A stretch of DNA of 64,000 nucleotides from Chara braunii (GCA_003427395.1 BFEA01000126.1:1437309-1501308), one strand, 5' to 3'; counted from the first letter of the stretch, positions 22,866 to 34,633 are shown. Notes: generated from the letters alone by a model not told the origin. A program made the numbers and translations.

Positions 22866-22964
22866 ACCATTGTATGATAACATACCAACCATTGTATGAT
22901 AACATACCAACCATTGTATGATAACATACCAACCATTGTATGATAACATACCAACCATTGTATA
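22866..22964. repeat. 22-bp minisatellite, 4.5 copies
   Basis: CCATTGTATGATAACATACC plus AA is repeated exactly at 22866, 22888, 22910 and 22932, with a partial fifth copy at 22954. Perfect identity suggests recent expansion. Confidence 0.95.
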
Positions 22965-23524
22965 ATCTCTAAGTATAATATGATTTTCAGAGAGGAGAGA
23001 GAGCTGACTATCGTGACAATGATAATATGATTTGTCTGTTCGTTTGTGCCGTCGATATGATAAAAAATTCTCATATTCTCTTACATGATCAGCGATGTTG
23101 TCTTTGCCTTGAGTCAGTTAGTTTTGGTTCATTCTGTTTAACATTTCTTGATGATTATGTTATCTATTAATCTTGTCACGGTTCTCGAAATCCTAAATTC
23201 GCAAACTTGATACATGCATGACATATTTAATTTTAATTTTATCATTTGCGTGATCTTTTGTTATTTTGAATCATAATAGAAGATTTCTAAGACCGGGGAT
23301 CGACGTAGACCGCAATTGAAGGGTCTCGCTCGAAGCCCGACGCACACAACAGGAAGGGATTTGCATTAATTAATTTATTTATTTATCGCAAAAATATACA
23401 AAATCATGTGTGACAGCCTGTTGGCTTTTCGGTCGCCACAAGTGGCTTGACTGGGAAAAGTGTGATAAAAATGACGTCGTTGCAGGGGACATTAAAATTT
23501 TTCGTGCCCGGAACAAACTTTGGT

Positions 23525-24640
23525 CAACATCAACTTTGAGCTTTGATTAGGACATGAGAACTGTTGACAATGTTTTAACCATCGGATTTACTTCACTATC
23601 CTCATTGAGTCTTGTTTCTCCTGGATATTACGTTCACTAATTGTGTCTAATCTCTTCATGTTGAAGGTACCACACCGAACTTGAGAAGGAGACTGACATT
23701 ACTTGTTGGAGAAGATCAAGCTTGATCAAAGGCATGCCGTATGAACCCTTGACATTCTTGAGAAATTGAGAAAAAAAAGGAAAAAATCTATAAGATATCT
23801 GAGATGGATGACTCAAGAGTTCATTATATGGTATTAGGGTTGTGACTTTGTAAGTTCGTCTTCAGAGACCCTGGTCTAATTCCTACTATGACCGCTAAAA
23901 AAGGAAAAAAAAATCAGCCAACCAGTAAGAGAACAGTTTCAAAGAACTCAAAAGAAGTACCGTAAGACACTGCAATATTGAAGTATCATTAGACTCTAAT
24001 TATTCTTGCATTATCAATTAAGTATGTCAATTTACAGCATGTATATTTTGACACGAGAGATTAAGAGAGAATTTTCAGACAATTCATGTTCATTTCTTCA
24101 TGTAAACGAATTTTCTTGTTTCTGCAAGTGACATAACTAATGCGATTGAAGTATCATTGATACAAAGTCATTGTCGATTCATAAGTATCGGATCCCTAAG
24201 TGGGGAACAATTGTGAGGTGCAGTTGCAGTGAGAGAATGATAAGAGATCACAAATTTAAGTATTGATGCAGTATCAAGTTCAGAGGACTCATGACTGTGA
24301 CACATCAAAGTGTAATCAATATTAAGTTCTCGTAATGAATAGGAAGTTCGACAGACATAAAAGGATTCAACTCTACTTGACCAGAGAATTGTCAGTACAG
24401 GGATTTCGTATCTTCTAACCGGGTTGTTTGTCCAATAAAATTATCACGAAGATAGGCATAAAGATGTTTAACTTTGATTTACCAAATAGTTGTCAGCAGA
24501 GGGACTTTGTGTTTTTTGACTAATTTGCCTATTTTCTGTCTCAGATGAGGGAAAGGACCTTTATGAGACCAGTATCTCTATACTTCCTTGAGGCTGACGG
24601 GATGTCTCTTGGAAGCAGTCTCAAATGAGAGCACGTAACC
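23525..24640 (-). repeat. Family H body, reversed copy
   Basis: Matches the reverse complement of about 42000-43080. Landmarks are the AAGATAGGCATAAAG block (24453-24467; complement near 42080), TTGTCAGCAGAGGGAC (complement near 42035), and the GAACTTTC-flanked block near 23570. Non-coding. Confidence 0.55.
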
Positions 24641-24734
24641 CCTGCTGGTACTCTTACCCGCTCACACAGACGGGACTTATCAATGCCCGTCGATTCACGT
24701 GCGCTTCCACAGTAGTATGGATTTCGTACATCTG

Positions 24735-24835
24735 GGCCTAAGTCCTCCTCCGTGCAAGCACAGATTCGAACCGGCGACTACGGTCTAGTCTGGCCAAAGT
24801 GCATACTTCCGCCACTTAGGTTGTTGGTGTTGACT
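24735..24835 (-). repeat. tRNA-derived SINE-like repeat S2
   Basis: On the minus strand an A-box-like CCTAAGTGGCGGAAG is followed about 40 bases later by a perfect B-box GGTTCGAATCT (plus-strand 24762-24772) and then TGTGCTTGCACGGAGG and ACTTAGGCC. The same head and post-B-box sequence occur in S1 at 27763-27850 on the plus strand, so this is a dispersed Pol III-type family and not a lone tRNA. Confidence 0.65.
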
Positions 24836-24839
24836 CCGG

Positions 24840-26545
24840 GGCTGTTAATACAACAGACACAGTTTCTCGATAGGCTATCTCACTATAGGCCCATTCCTAC
24901 AGATGTGGGCACAATGGATTGTTGCTTGGTTCGGGTCCATGCCTGACCAGTATGTGCAGTTATGCGGCCCACGACCGCTTTTATTGAATCACTTTTTTTT
25001 TTTTTTTTTTTTTTCCCCAAAACTGCGAGAACCCTCTGCAAAAAAAACTCAGCGGCATGTTTCTCTAATCCCACTCCGGGTGGGTCACACTGTTGAACCA
25101 TCTTGCAACCATACCTTGAATTGCAATCAAGTTTGAATAATCATAAACAATCACACAAAATAAAATGAAGAGATTAAACCTTGCACACTCGAGGATGACC
25201 ATGCTAACCCAAAGTGTAATTAATCCTCTTCAATTGTACCAGTTTCCCCTACAGAGGGGGTCAGCCCACCAAACCGGTGTGGCAAATTGACACACATCGG
25301 AGGGTCTGAATGTCGGGCCTTCTGACATGATACCAAACCTCACCCAACGTCCTCGCTGGGCCGAAATAGATTCAAAATCAATATAAAACCAGAAATTTTC
25401 GACTATTTTTCATTAATCCAACAACACTGTAGTGGTAGTGCTCTCACAATGACTTAGCGTTAGCGGCTAGCTTTTAGCTATCGTAGCGTAATGACTTTCT
25501 CTTTCTTTTGCGGCTTGCCAGTTCCCCGCTCGTAGTGCAACGATTTCATGAGAACCTTACAACAATTGGTCATTTTTTTTCTCAACAGTGCAACTCCTTT
25601 TTCACAATCAGCGCAACAACTCTTCATTCTTTGTGCCACCATGCCTGAAGCACGCTGAGGATAGGGAAGAGGAAAAGGTGGTAGGGGAGGCAAAACTCTG
25701 GAGGAGTTTGCACCACGTGCCTAAAGGGTCATCAATTCAGAGGAGGGGGAGGAAGAGAGGTATGGGTATGGGATCCACTCAAACGCCACTCATTCTCCGG
25801 GTGGTATGAAATGACTACATTCCCAATGAGGATGGGATATTATAAAAAGAAATATGAGGTGTGCTAGAACGCTCTCAGTACTTCCTTCCCTTTATAATTC
25901 TCTACAGCGCCTACCACTCCCATGACAAGTAAAGCATTAGTGTTAGCACCGTCATCCTCTATCCGTTGCACAGTTTCTTCTCGATCTCATCTTAAAATTT
26001 TTTATTTTATTTTTTTCTCCTCACTTTACTCCAGGTAGAATTCATGACTATCTTTTATATTTTGTTTAAGCATGACATTATTCCTTGAGTTCTATGATTT
26101 TCGTTTCCTGAATTTTCAATTCATATCATACTTCATAGTGTCCCTGGCTTGAGAGTTTGGATACCTTGAGGCCGGGGATACAAGTTCCTTGTGAACCAGG
26201 TCGCTCTGTCGGCCACCAAAATCGCTTAAACAATGACTCAACCAGTTTTTGATTGAATAACTATAAAAAGATAGGATAAACTGTCGTGTTTCTATCAGAA
26301 GAAAAATCAAAGTTAACGACAAAAAGCTAGTAAACATCAGAAAAATAGGTATGAGTATAGAAATATGTATTGATGTACTGATTATATCTTAATTTCTCAT
26401 CTAAAGTTAACTTTGACCTTTTGTCACTCTGAAATCCGATTCCTGTATGAACCTTTCTCGATGAAGAAGTTACCTCCTCTTCCTTCTTGGCAATAGTGTT
26501 GGGGATATTATCAACCTGTCATTAGTACTGCAGACACTCACTCTG
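24840..26545. other. Unassigned segment
   Basis: Contains a poly-T run at about 24992-25014 and ordinary mixed sequence. I recognised no gene or repeat copy here. Confidence 0.3.
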
Positions 26546-26561
26546 CTAGTTGTGTTGGGGA

Positions 26562-26745
26562 AAGGTATACCAAACTTTTTTCTTGTCCTTTGACCTGAGT
26601 GAGTTGTCTTCTCAACTTGTGAAGCACCCGAAGGGATATCAAACCTCGTTCTGTTTCTCTGATCTGAGTGAGGCGTCTCCTCTACTTCTCAGACAAATAA
26701 AAGGGATACCAAACCCCTTTTTCTTTCTCTGGTATGGGAGCATCA
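26562..26745 (+). repeat. 70-bp tandem repeat, copy 1
   Basis: Three starts of a GGGATACCAAACCC-type word at 26564, 26633 and 26704 with shared CTGAGTGAGNNGTCT and CTCAACTTCTCA-type interiors. A reversed array of the same unit lies at 54870-55030. Confidence 0.7.
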
Positions 26746-27720
26746 TATGAACCTGCATAAACTTGTAAAACAACAAGTTTCACGAACCACCAAACATGAT
26801 CCTAACAAGCAAACTCCCTAACAAGCAGTGGTCAAACAACAATTAAATAAAATAAATCGCATAATAAAATAATAAATAATATAAACAATTCTTCACACTC
26901 ACGAGTCGTGGATTGCTTTGGTTTCGGCCCACCATTGGCCAGGGGTGACAGACGTCCCGTGAGCCTGGCATCCCTCATTCGACCTTCCTTAGGCCAAAAC
27001 TAATCAGACGATTTTTCTTGACAGCCTCTTTAACCTGTCACTAAGTCAAGACCATCATACCCACTACTCGAGTATGATAATCCTTTGGCGCGCCTCATGC
27101 CAGAACACCCAGACTATAGCGGGTCTGGTCACCTTATGACAGTAGACCTCCGTAAGTTCAACTGCCCTTCACCCGGATTTGACCATGGCGATCGGGGACC
27201 GACTCACCCACCAGTTTTTCGCCTAGGGAGTTGGCTACCCCGCTCAAATTTTTGATCGTAGGACCCGGTCTAACAACGATTCCAAGCTTTCGGGAACCTC
27301 ACTTGATTGCATCCTCTGACTGCGGTAGGGTTTCAGCTAACCCCTTTTGACGTCACATGTCCGACCCCCGAAGTTTTAGCCTCAACCAACTACGAAATTC
27401 GACGCTCAAGTCGGAGACCTGCTGACCCCACCAAATTGCAAGTTGTTGCGGTAAGACTCTGGCTAGCCCCGCCAATCAACACATCTTAGGTTAGAGAAGA
27501 AAACCCCAGACATAGACAGTCAAACAAGCATGTAAAAACCCACAAGCAGGATGTTCATGCCCCAAGTAACAGAACAAACATTTCTCAAGAGACGTCCCTT
27601 CAGTCTCAGGAGGCATTGAACAACAACAAATAACAGTCGACAATGCATTTCCAAGAGACATGTCTTCAACCTCAAAAAGTACAAAGTGTTAATCTCATAA
27701 ATGTCCCTTCCCAGGGGTGG
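26745..27720 (+). repeat. About 1-kb direct repeat, copy 1
   Basis: Matches 40925-41915 in the same orientation. Landmarks are TGAACCTGCATAA, AAACAACAAGTT, a GGATTGCTTTGGTTT-like block, GACTATAGCGGGTCTGGTC and GACTGCGGTAGGGTTTCAGC. Non-coding. In copy 1 the homology ends where SINE-like S1 begins; in copy 2 it runs on into the family H body. Confidence 0.75.
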
Positions 27721-27762
27721 GGTGGATATCACGACCGATAGGATTCCACTTTTCAACACCGT

Positions 27763-28125
27763 GTCCTGGTTGTAGTGGTTAAGAGACTTGGCTCTTGAGG
27801 CCGAAGTCGCGGGTTCGAATCTGTGCTTGCACGGAGGAGGACTTAGGCCTAGATGTACGGAATCAATACTATTGGATATAGACCAGAAGGTGCCCACCAA
27901 GCATATATTTGTGCTACGGGCTTAAAAACTATCTCAGCCAACGGCAGTACCGCCTCGTCTGGTCCACTCATACGACACTCTCTCTCGTTTCCAAGGGGAA
28001 CGCACGCGGCTGTGGGCAGCGACACACGAGCAAGCTGTCGGCCCAGGGAAACTCCCACCTAGCAGTTATGAGAACAAGGGTTTTAACTTTGTTTCGTGAG
28101 TTTTTTTTTTTTTTTTTTTTACACA
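27763..28125 (+). repeat. tRNA-derived SINE-like repeat S1
   Basis: The A-box-like TGGTTGTAGTGGTTAAG begins at 27767, and a perfect B-box GGTTCGAATCT lies at 27812-27822. The body includes a CTGTCGGCCCAGGGAA block (about 28034) shared with S3. A T-run at about 28101-28122 marks the distal end. The tRNA part resembles a Leu or Ser type A-box, but no acceptor stem is kept. It separates the 1-kb direct repeat from the conserved family H end and may have inserted there with loss of the intervening H body. Confidence 0.65.
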
Positions 28126-30520
28126 CACAACCGATGCCGCATGGTAAGCAGAGAGAACGACTTGTCGGGTACGCTGTCGCACTTTTTCTAGTCGGGTCTC
28201 TTTGGACGACCAAAAAGCCAACAGGCTGTCACGTAGGGTTGTGATGATGTTTACAATAAATAAATAGATTAATTAAAGCAAATCCGTTCCTGTTGTGTAC
28301 ATCCGACTTTGAGCGAGACCCTTCAATTGCGGTCTTCGCCGGTCCCCGGTCTTAGAAATCTTTTACTTTGATTCGGAACAACAAAGATTATGCAAATAAT
28401 AATCATTAAATTCTGGTGTACCATGCATGTATCAATCTTGTCAATTTACTAATTTTCAGAACTGAGACAAGATCATAAGAGAAACACGATCATCAAGCAG
28501 AGTCAAAGCAAGTGAAGGAAGACCGACTGACTCAAAGCAAGGACAAGATGAATGAGAGAAAAGTGAGAGCTCATATCATCTGAAGAGTACAACGACAAAG
28601 ACATGACAGTGCTCAGTGTTTGTGCTTTCACCACTTCCAAGTACATCTTGAGAAGATCTATTGCGGTATGTATCTGATGACTGTCCTCAAATCCAGAGTA
28701 TGCTCTTCTTAATGCGTCTGTCGTGCTCAATAAGGTATTACATCGAGTCTGCTGTCTTAGAAACTTCCTGATCTTGAGACTACTTACTTGTCACACTGAA
28801 TACTGATAACACTCATTGTGTTATCATTGCTTTCCTCACGGGAGCCCACTATGACCAACACTATTGCTGTTATCATCGAGGTTGCCTGTTGTGACCAACA
28901 TCGTTGCTGCTACCACCGGGACCCCCTGCTGTGACCAACATTATCGCTGCTGTCACTAGAACTGTCAGTTGTGACCAGCGTCGTCGCTGCTACCACAGGA
29001 ACCTCTTGCTGTGGCCAGCATTATTGCTGCTGTCACGAGAACTGTCCGCTGTGACCAGCGTCGTTGCTGTTACCACCGAGACCTCCCGCTGTGGCCAACA
29101 TTATCGTTGCTGTCGCCGGAATTGTCCGCTGTGACCAGGGTCGTCGCTGCTACCACCGAGACCTCTCGATGTGGTTAGTACTGTCGATGGTGTCACCGAA
29201 AACTGCCCACTGTGACCAATGTTATGTCCCCTGACAATGACGTCTGCTGAGAGTAAACTGAGACCGTTGATTCAATCCACCAAATCTAGATTCCCTAAGA
29301 CTGGAAATTGCACTCACTGAGATTGGACTTATTGTGACCGAACTCATACCTGAATTGATGCTTTCTCTTAAAGCCACACCAAAATGTAAAATCAAATGTG
29401 AACTGAACTTGTTGATCTAAGTTCATCGAGGCGGAACTGAACGTACCGAGATTGATTTGAGTTCTTTGAATCTGTAGTGAACTTACTGAAGCTGGTCTGA
29501 GCTCTTTAAATCTGCAGTGAGCTTACCGAACCGATCTCACGGAAGTTGAGCTTATTAAGGTTGATCTCACTGAAACTGAAATTGAGCTAGATGAGATTGA
29601 GATCACTGGATGTGAATCGAACATACTGAAGACAATGCCCAGATTATTGCATACAAGTTCTCAATGTGCTAAAAAGAGCACCTCGATCATTTCACATGGT
29701 CTATATCCTTCCCGAACAGTGCCCCAAGTACTGAGCGAGCCTCCAACTGAAAATGTCGAGATTACAATGAAAATGCACTTGGAGATGAGTTCATACTGAA
29801 ATGAACTTTGCCATATTCAGCGGAGACTGAGCTGACTTTCCTGAGTCTAAAGTATCCCACTTGTTCTTGTACTGATTTCGCAGCGTCTGAATTGAACTTG
29901 CAGTGTAAACTGATAGTCAATTTTGTTGGAAGTTCACTAAAAAGAAAGAGAAACATATAAAAGAGATCCGTTGAACTCTGCAGTGGGAACCGCAATTAAG
30001 GTCTGTTGAGAACTCCAAAGAAGAACTGTTGTCGAGATCTAGAAGAAAAATTATTGACGAAACCGATTGGGGTTTATAATGAAAACCGTGACCAGGATCA
30101 CATGAGAAGTGCTTTACTGTTTTTCTTAAATTTTACTTATCACTGCGTTTCCTTAAGAACTCCTTCGCTGATGATTTCTCCGTGCTTTGCTTTTAACTAA
30201 ACACTTTCATGAGCTTTCATTAAAAATTTGAATTGAGATATCTCTGAAGGTTGTTCAAAATTCACATCGTACTGTATCTAAAGCTCGTTGGAGGCGCCAC
30301 TGAATTTTGCTGAAATCAATATTAAGGATAACTCTGAAATCTTGCAGATAACTGAGCTGAAACGACCATGAGGGTTCTTCTAATATGTGTTGAATAAATA
30401 TTGGATTGTACCGAAAGCTGATCATTCGAGATGTTGGGACTACAATGAAACTTCACCTAAAACAATGTTGGAGCCTCCTTTGAAATTGAACCAACCTTGG
30501 TTCAATTACTGTACAGGGGT
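28125..30520 (-). repeat. Family H, inverted arm B
   Basis: Inverted partner of 21420-23525. The conserved end at 28170-28360 (GAGCGAGACCCTTCAATTG, TCCCCGGTCTTAG) also occurs at 43100-43262 in the same orientation and at 23285-23520 reversed. The stretch 29280-29640 repeats short GAGNTCACTGAA-type words. No gene. Confidence 0.65.
28840..29225 (+). repeat. 40-bp satellite, arm B
   Basis: About nine 40-bp units beginning TGTGACCAAC or TGTGGCCAGC, alternating a GCTGTCAC-type and a GCTACCAC-type variant (80-bp higher-order unit). Because 40 is not a multiple of three and units differ by substitutions, the apparent reading frame is not evidence of coding. Confidence 0.75.
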
Positions 30521-30549
30521 GCAACTTATACACCTCATGTCCAAATAGA

Positions 30550-31110
30550 ACTCCAGGCTGAAGTGTATAACACTTGACCTTCTCTCAAAGTCTGGGATCC
30601 GCTACCCGCAGCATGTGTGATGAACCAATCATCGGTTGAGCAATATTGTAGTGTATTAGAGTAAATTGAAACGCTCTCTCCTAGCGTGGCAACGGTGTGT
30701 AACACTTGGCCTTTACTTAGAGCCTGCGCACCGCTGCCCACATCATGTGAGATCCGCCAATCATAGGCTGATCAATAAAATAATATATTAAAATAAATTG
30801 AAACACTCTCTCCAAGCGTGGCATTGGTGTACAACACTTGGCTTTCACTTAAGGTCTGGGTACCGCTGCCCACAACATGTGACATCAGTCAATCATAGGT
30901 TGATCAGTAATATAATATTTTAAAATAAATTGCAATGCTCTCTCTGAGTGTGGCAACGGAGTGTAGCACCTGACCTTCACTTAGGGCCTCGGCACCGCTG
31001 CCCACAACATGTGTGGTTAGCCAATCATAGACTCATCACTCTAAAAAAAAAGAAAACACATAATAAACTAATTTATATTGCGGCAACAATGAGACATCGA
31101 AGACCTTCAC
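30550..31110 (+). repeat. 132-bp satellite, four to five units
   Basis: The landmark CACTTG (or CACCTG) falls at 30571, 30703, 30835 and 30967, an exact 132-bp spacing, with a degraded fifth unit near 31080-31110. Other shared words are CACCGCTGCCCACA, ACATGTG and CAATCATAGG. Confidence 0.85.
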
Positions 31111-31172
31111 TTAGGTTAATGTGTCGCTGACGCATAAATTGGCGATCAGCCGAACACAAACCAAGGCTGATC

Positions 31173-31175
<3 letters not shown>

Positions 31176-31264
<89 letters not shown>
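31176..31264. repeat. (AAT)n-(AT)n compound microsatellite
   Basis: An AAT tract passes directly into an AT tract at about 31223. It follows the last 132-bp unit. Confidence 0.95.
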
Positions 31265-31266
<2 letters not shown>

Positions 31267-31855
31267 ACAATTGTAGTTTACTTGAAAGGACAGTAAATTG
31301 CCTCACAGACTGTAAATTCTGAGGATTCGGTATCCTGATGAGCTGATTAAATTCCATAGTTGAACAATCTGTCATATCCCCTCATTTGCTGCCCTCTGCC
31401 CCACACCCAGGGATAGACAAAAGAAAACATTTAACAAGGAACAATGACTAGGTGCATCTCATTATCATTGCTTGTTGTTGCACGCCACAAGAAGTTGAGC
31501 AAACCGTTCGCAGGCTGAAGTGGTGGTCCCGTGACATACTCTTATGATGTCTACATGTTGTCAAACTTTAAATCGCAACAGTCAGTCTTCTCGCTTGTAA
31601 GTCTTCTTCATACGTGCAGAAACCGGTCTCCAAAATATGCCTCTAGTTAAAAGTTATAATAATTAGTGCATCACCGTATCAGAATCTGGCATGAAAGTTC
31701 CCTCCCCAAATTCTCTCAGTTCCTTCCCTCCTTCTTTGTGTGACAGGTTTCTCCATTTTACTCTCTCTTTCTCTGTGTCTCTCTACCTCTTTGTCCACGT
31801 CTCACTCTCTCAGCATCATGAATTCTTCCCTCTTGTGATATAATGACACTAGGCA
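31265..31855. other. Unassigned segment
   Basis: Contains a TCTCTCT-rich patch near 31760-31810. No gene or repeat copy recognised. Confidence 0.3.
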
Positions 31856-31889
31856 TTATCTCCCGTCAACAAACGAGAACGGTGTCGGT

Positions 31890-31915
31890 GCGAATGCCCT
31901 TACAAGGGTATTCGC
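31890..31915 (+). repeat. Family F hairpin, locus 3
   Basis: GCGAATGCCCTT (31890-31901), loop AC, AAGGGTATTCGC (31904-31915): twelve pairs with one G.U. Preceded by GTGTCGGT, the same context as 48624-48631. Confidence 0.7.
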
Positions 31916-34610
31916 CCTGGTTTTTGTAAGCGACATAAAATAAGTTTGGTTTAAAGTTTAGGTATACCACACGAAGTGTGGCGCTGTCTGAGGGTTACGT
32001 TGACTGGATGACTGACTAAAGAAGAGAGTGTGTGGGCGCGCAAGTTTGAGGCACGCGTGATCTTTTTATTTTTGATTGATGATTGTAAAAGTCGGCGTAG
32101 CTGCCGACCAGATCTTTGTTTCTGATTAAATTAGGATTAAAAAGATTTTGTCTCAAGATTGGTATGCTTGCCGGTGACTTGTGCATACGTGAGAAGAACA
32201 ACATCGATAACAACGTGAATTTGAAAAAGTTTTGGTAGGTCTACGCGTCGTGTAGTATCCGTTTATTTAAGCGTCCGTAAGAACTAGACCCAGCCTTGGA
32301 CCTAGTACTATTGGTTAATGGTATTGGACTTATAGCTGGGAAATTCAGGGATCGAGGTCGAGCGGCGATGGCCAGAGGATATCAGAGTAGAGCAAAGGAG
32401 ACCGAATGGTAGAGGGCCCGACGGGGCTATCCCCCTTGGTTTTGCCGTCAGTGGCATCAAAACGGTGGTGGCATTTTCTTCTCCCTCGGTCGTATCCTAA
32501 TGATTAAAAGTTCTAAATAATTTACTTTAGCGTCATATTCTTATTATTTTTATGCTCCGGCGTTCTTTGACTCGGACGAGATGCCGGACTTAAAGGCCAT
32601 CACGGCGGTCGAGGACCTTGAACGTGCGCCTTCTTTGGTTGACATATGATTTCTTGCGTGTTCGGGGTGCTTGTGGAAGCCCTTGGTCCCACCGTCTTAA
32701 GATGCGGGCCAAGGAAGTCAACGTGCATACAAGTGGGCGAGGCGTCACAGCCGATTGCGGAGCCTTCTCCACTTCGGTATTCAAAGTTCTCATTTGAATA
32801 TCTGCGACTACATCAGGCTCAAACCCGGCCCGTTCAGGTCCACGCCTAGGCCAGGTAGGCCTGCAGCGGGCCCATGCGCTTGATTATGGGGCCGCTACAT
32901 GTGGAGGAAGTGCCCCTTGGGACCCATAAGATGGTGAACGACTATGGCCTTAGTTTTTTAGTATAAAACATAGTTTTCAAGACACGACAGGGAGGGGCTG
33001 CGCCCGAAAGAGGCAGCCTCAGGGCGGTGTAGAAAAGTCAGGTGTACATAACTTTCTTCCAGCGGGGGATTCATAACGACTTTTGTTTTTCGTAAATGCA
33101 TGTCGGAGAAAGCTAGGTATTGCTCCATGTTTAAACTGGAGAGTCATATTTATGTGGCTCACCTTAGTGATAGAAGCAACCACCCTCTATCCCTCTATAC
33201 GGGAGACTAAATACTAGTGTATGGTTCCATACTCGTGCGAAAGATTAATTCTGATTTTGCTCATCCCATCGGACGCGATAGCGGGAAGTGAGTCATAAGG
33301 CAGGGAAGCTCGTCTGCTGGTTGAAGCACTGACCAACTTGACGCATGAAGTGGTGGAGGGTAAGTCGTGCGTATGGGGACTTACCTGTCGACCATTACTC
33401 TGCTCGTCCTACCAATCATAGTGCCTTGAAGCGGGTTACGAGATCGGAGGTTCGCCTGTCGGCCAGTACGTAATTCATCAAAGAGGTGTGAATCCGGAGG
33501 CGAGACCGGAGACCTACCTACTGATAGGCTCACTGCCCGTCCCGCTGCACGACAGGAGCAAGGGAGGGGCCTCGGGTCAGAAACTCTGCGGCAAGTCTGG
33601 GTTTACAATGGCGCCTCTGTTTTTGCCAGACCACTGTTTAATGAGTTGCTATTTATCAAGTTGCTGCTAATGCGACCGTGCAAACATGCGAGCTGCCGCC
33701 TGCTGCACTCAGTTGTGTTTTGACTGTGAGTGTTGTACGTTAGCTGCACATGGGTGTTGCCCCCTTTAACGGAAGCTCGGTTTGAATGAGAACCTTTGTG
33801 ATTGAGAGGGTCGGCGACAACTGACTGAGGGGAGGGGTAGTAGACTGTGGCAGTGGTTTGTAGCTGTAACCTGTAGATGATAGTCTGTAGTCTGGAGGAG
33901 AGGTCGAATATTGTTGGAAGGTCACTGCCACGATTGCGGGGGAGACGGGAGACGCGATTGAAACTTACTCACAGACTATGAGTCGTTTACCCCTTTTTTA
34001 GCGGTAGAAACAGAGGACCAACCAAGGAGGCCGCTGAATTTTCACTTGGCCAATGCGATGCTCGTTATTCCAGCCAGAGAAGCGTGGGTCCATCTGCAGT
34101 ACGGACTGTTGTCGAGGCTTGGGAAAGACATTGGCCAGCACCTGCGCGAGCTCCGTCTGCTACATGATCAGCAGGATTACGCTATGCCTTACTGATGAGG
34201 GGAACTGTGTTTTCTTTGAGCCCATAGTCTGCAGTCTGAGGCCAGGACCAATGTAGTTTGGGCTATGAAGCTCTGCGGAAAGACTGAGATCCTTGAAAGG
34301 CGAGTATCTGCTACTGCGGACGGGAGTGTCACCTAGGAGTCTATAGTTGATGGTTGACTGAAGCTTTGACTGGGTTGCTGTTGCGTTGAGGCTGCCATTG
34401 CGGGGCCCTAAGGCGAATCAAGATGTCAAGGTCCTCTCGCACGAGTTTGAGTGCACCATTCTGACATCTGAGCGACTCAAATTCTTAACTTCTGTCCTTC
34501 TTACTCTAAGTCTAATCCAATTCTGAGAGGAAGGCGGCAGGCGGGATTGCAACCCGTAGGACCGCAACAAGACTCTGCGGGGAGTCAGCCCACCGATTGC
34601 GGGAACTCTG

Positions 34611-34633
34611 CCAGAACTCAGGAGGAGTTCTGG
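34611..34633 (+). other. D/E leader hairpin, copy 1
   Basis: CCAGAACTC, loop AGGAG, GAGTTCTGG: nine perfect pairs. Paralogues are CCGGGACTC/GAGTCCTGG (52676-52698), the minus-strand CCGGAACT/AGTTCTGG (59247-59269) and minus-strand CCGGAGTTC/GAACTCTGG (4438-4460). Confidence 0.75.

Larger units (their letters stand above)
21420..23525 (+). repeat. Family H, inverted arm A
   Basis: This segment is the reverse complement, with divergence, of much of 28120-30000. It comprises a stretch of degenerate AGTTTCAGTGAGCTC words (about 21780-22320), a 40-bp array (22330-22640), a linker, and a conserved block near 23290-23520 containing GAAGGGTCTCGCTCGAAG and TTTTCGGTCGCC-type words. No protein is recognisable. 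Confidence 0.65.

Noticed and set aside
22860-22964. CRISPR-like array
   Set aside because: The 22-bp units are directly adjacent with no spacers, and the context is eukaryotic repeat DNA.
28904-29134. A repetitive protein encoded by the 40-bp array
   Set aside because: A 40-bp period does not preserve frame between units, and homologous arm A is not open over the same extent.
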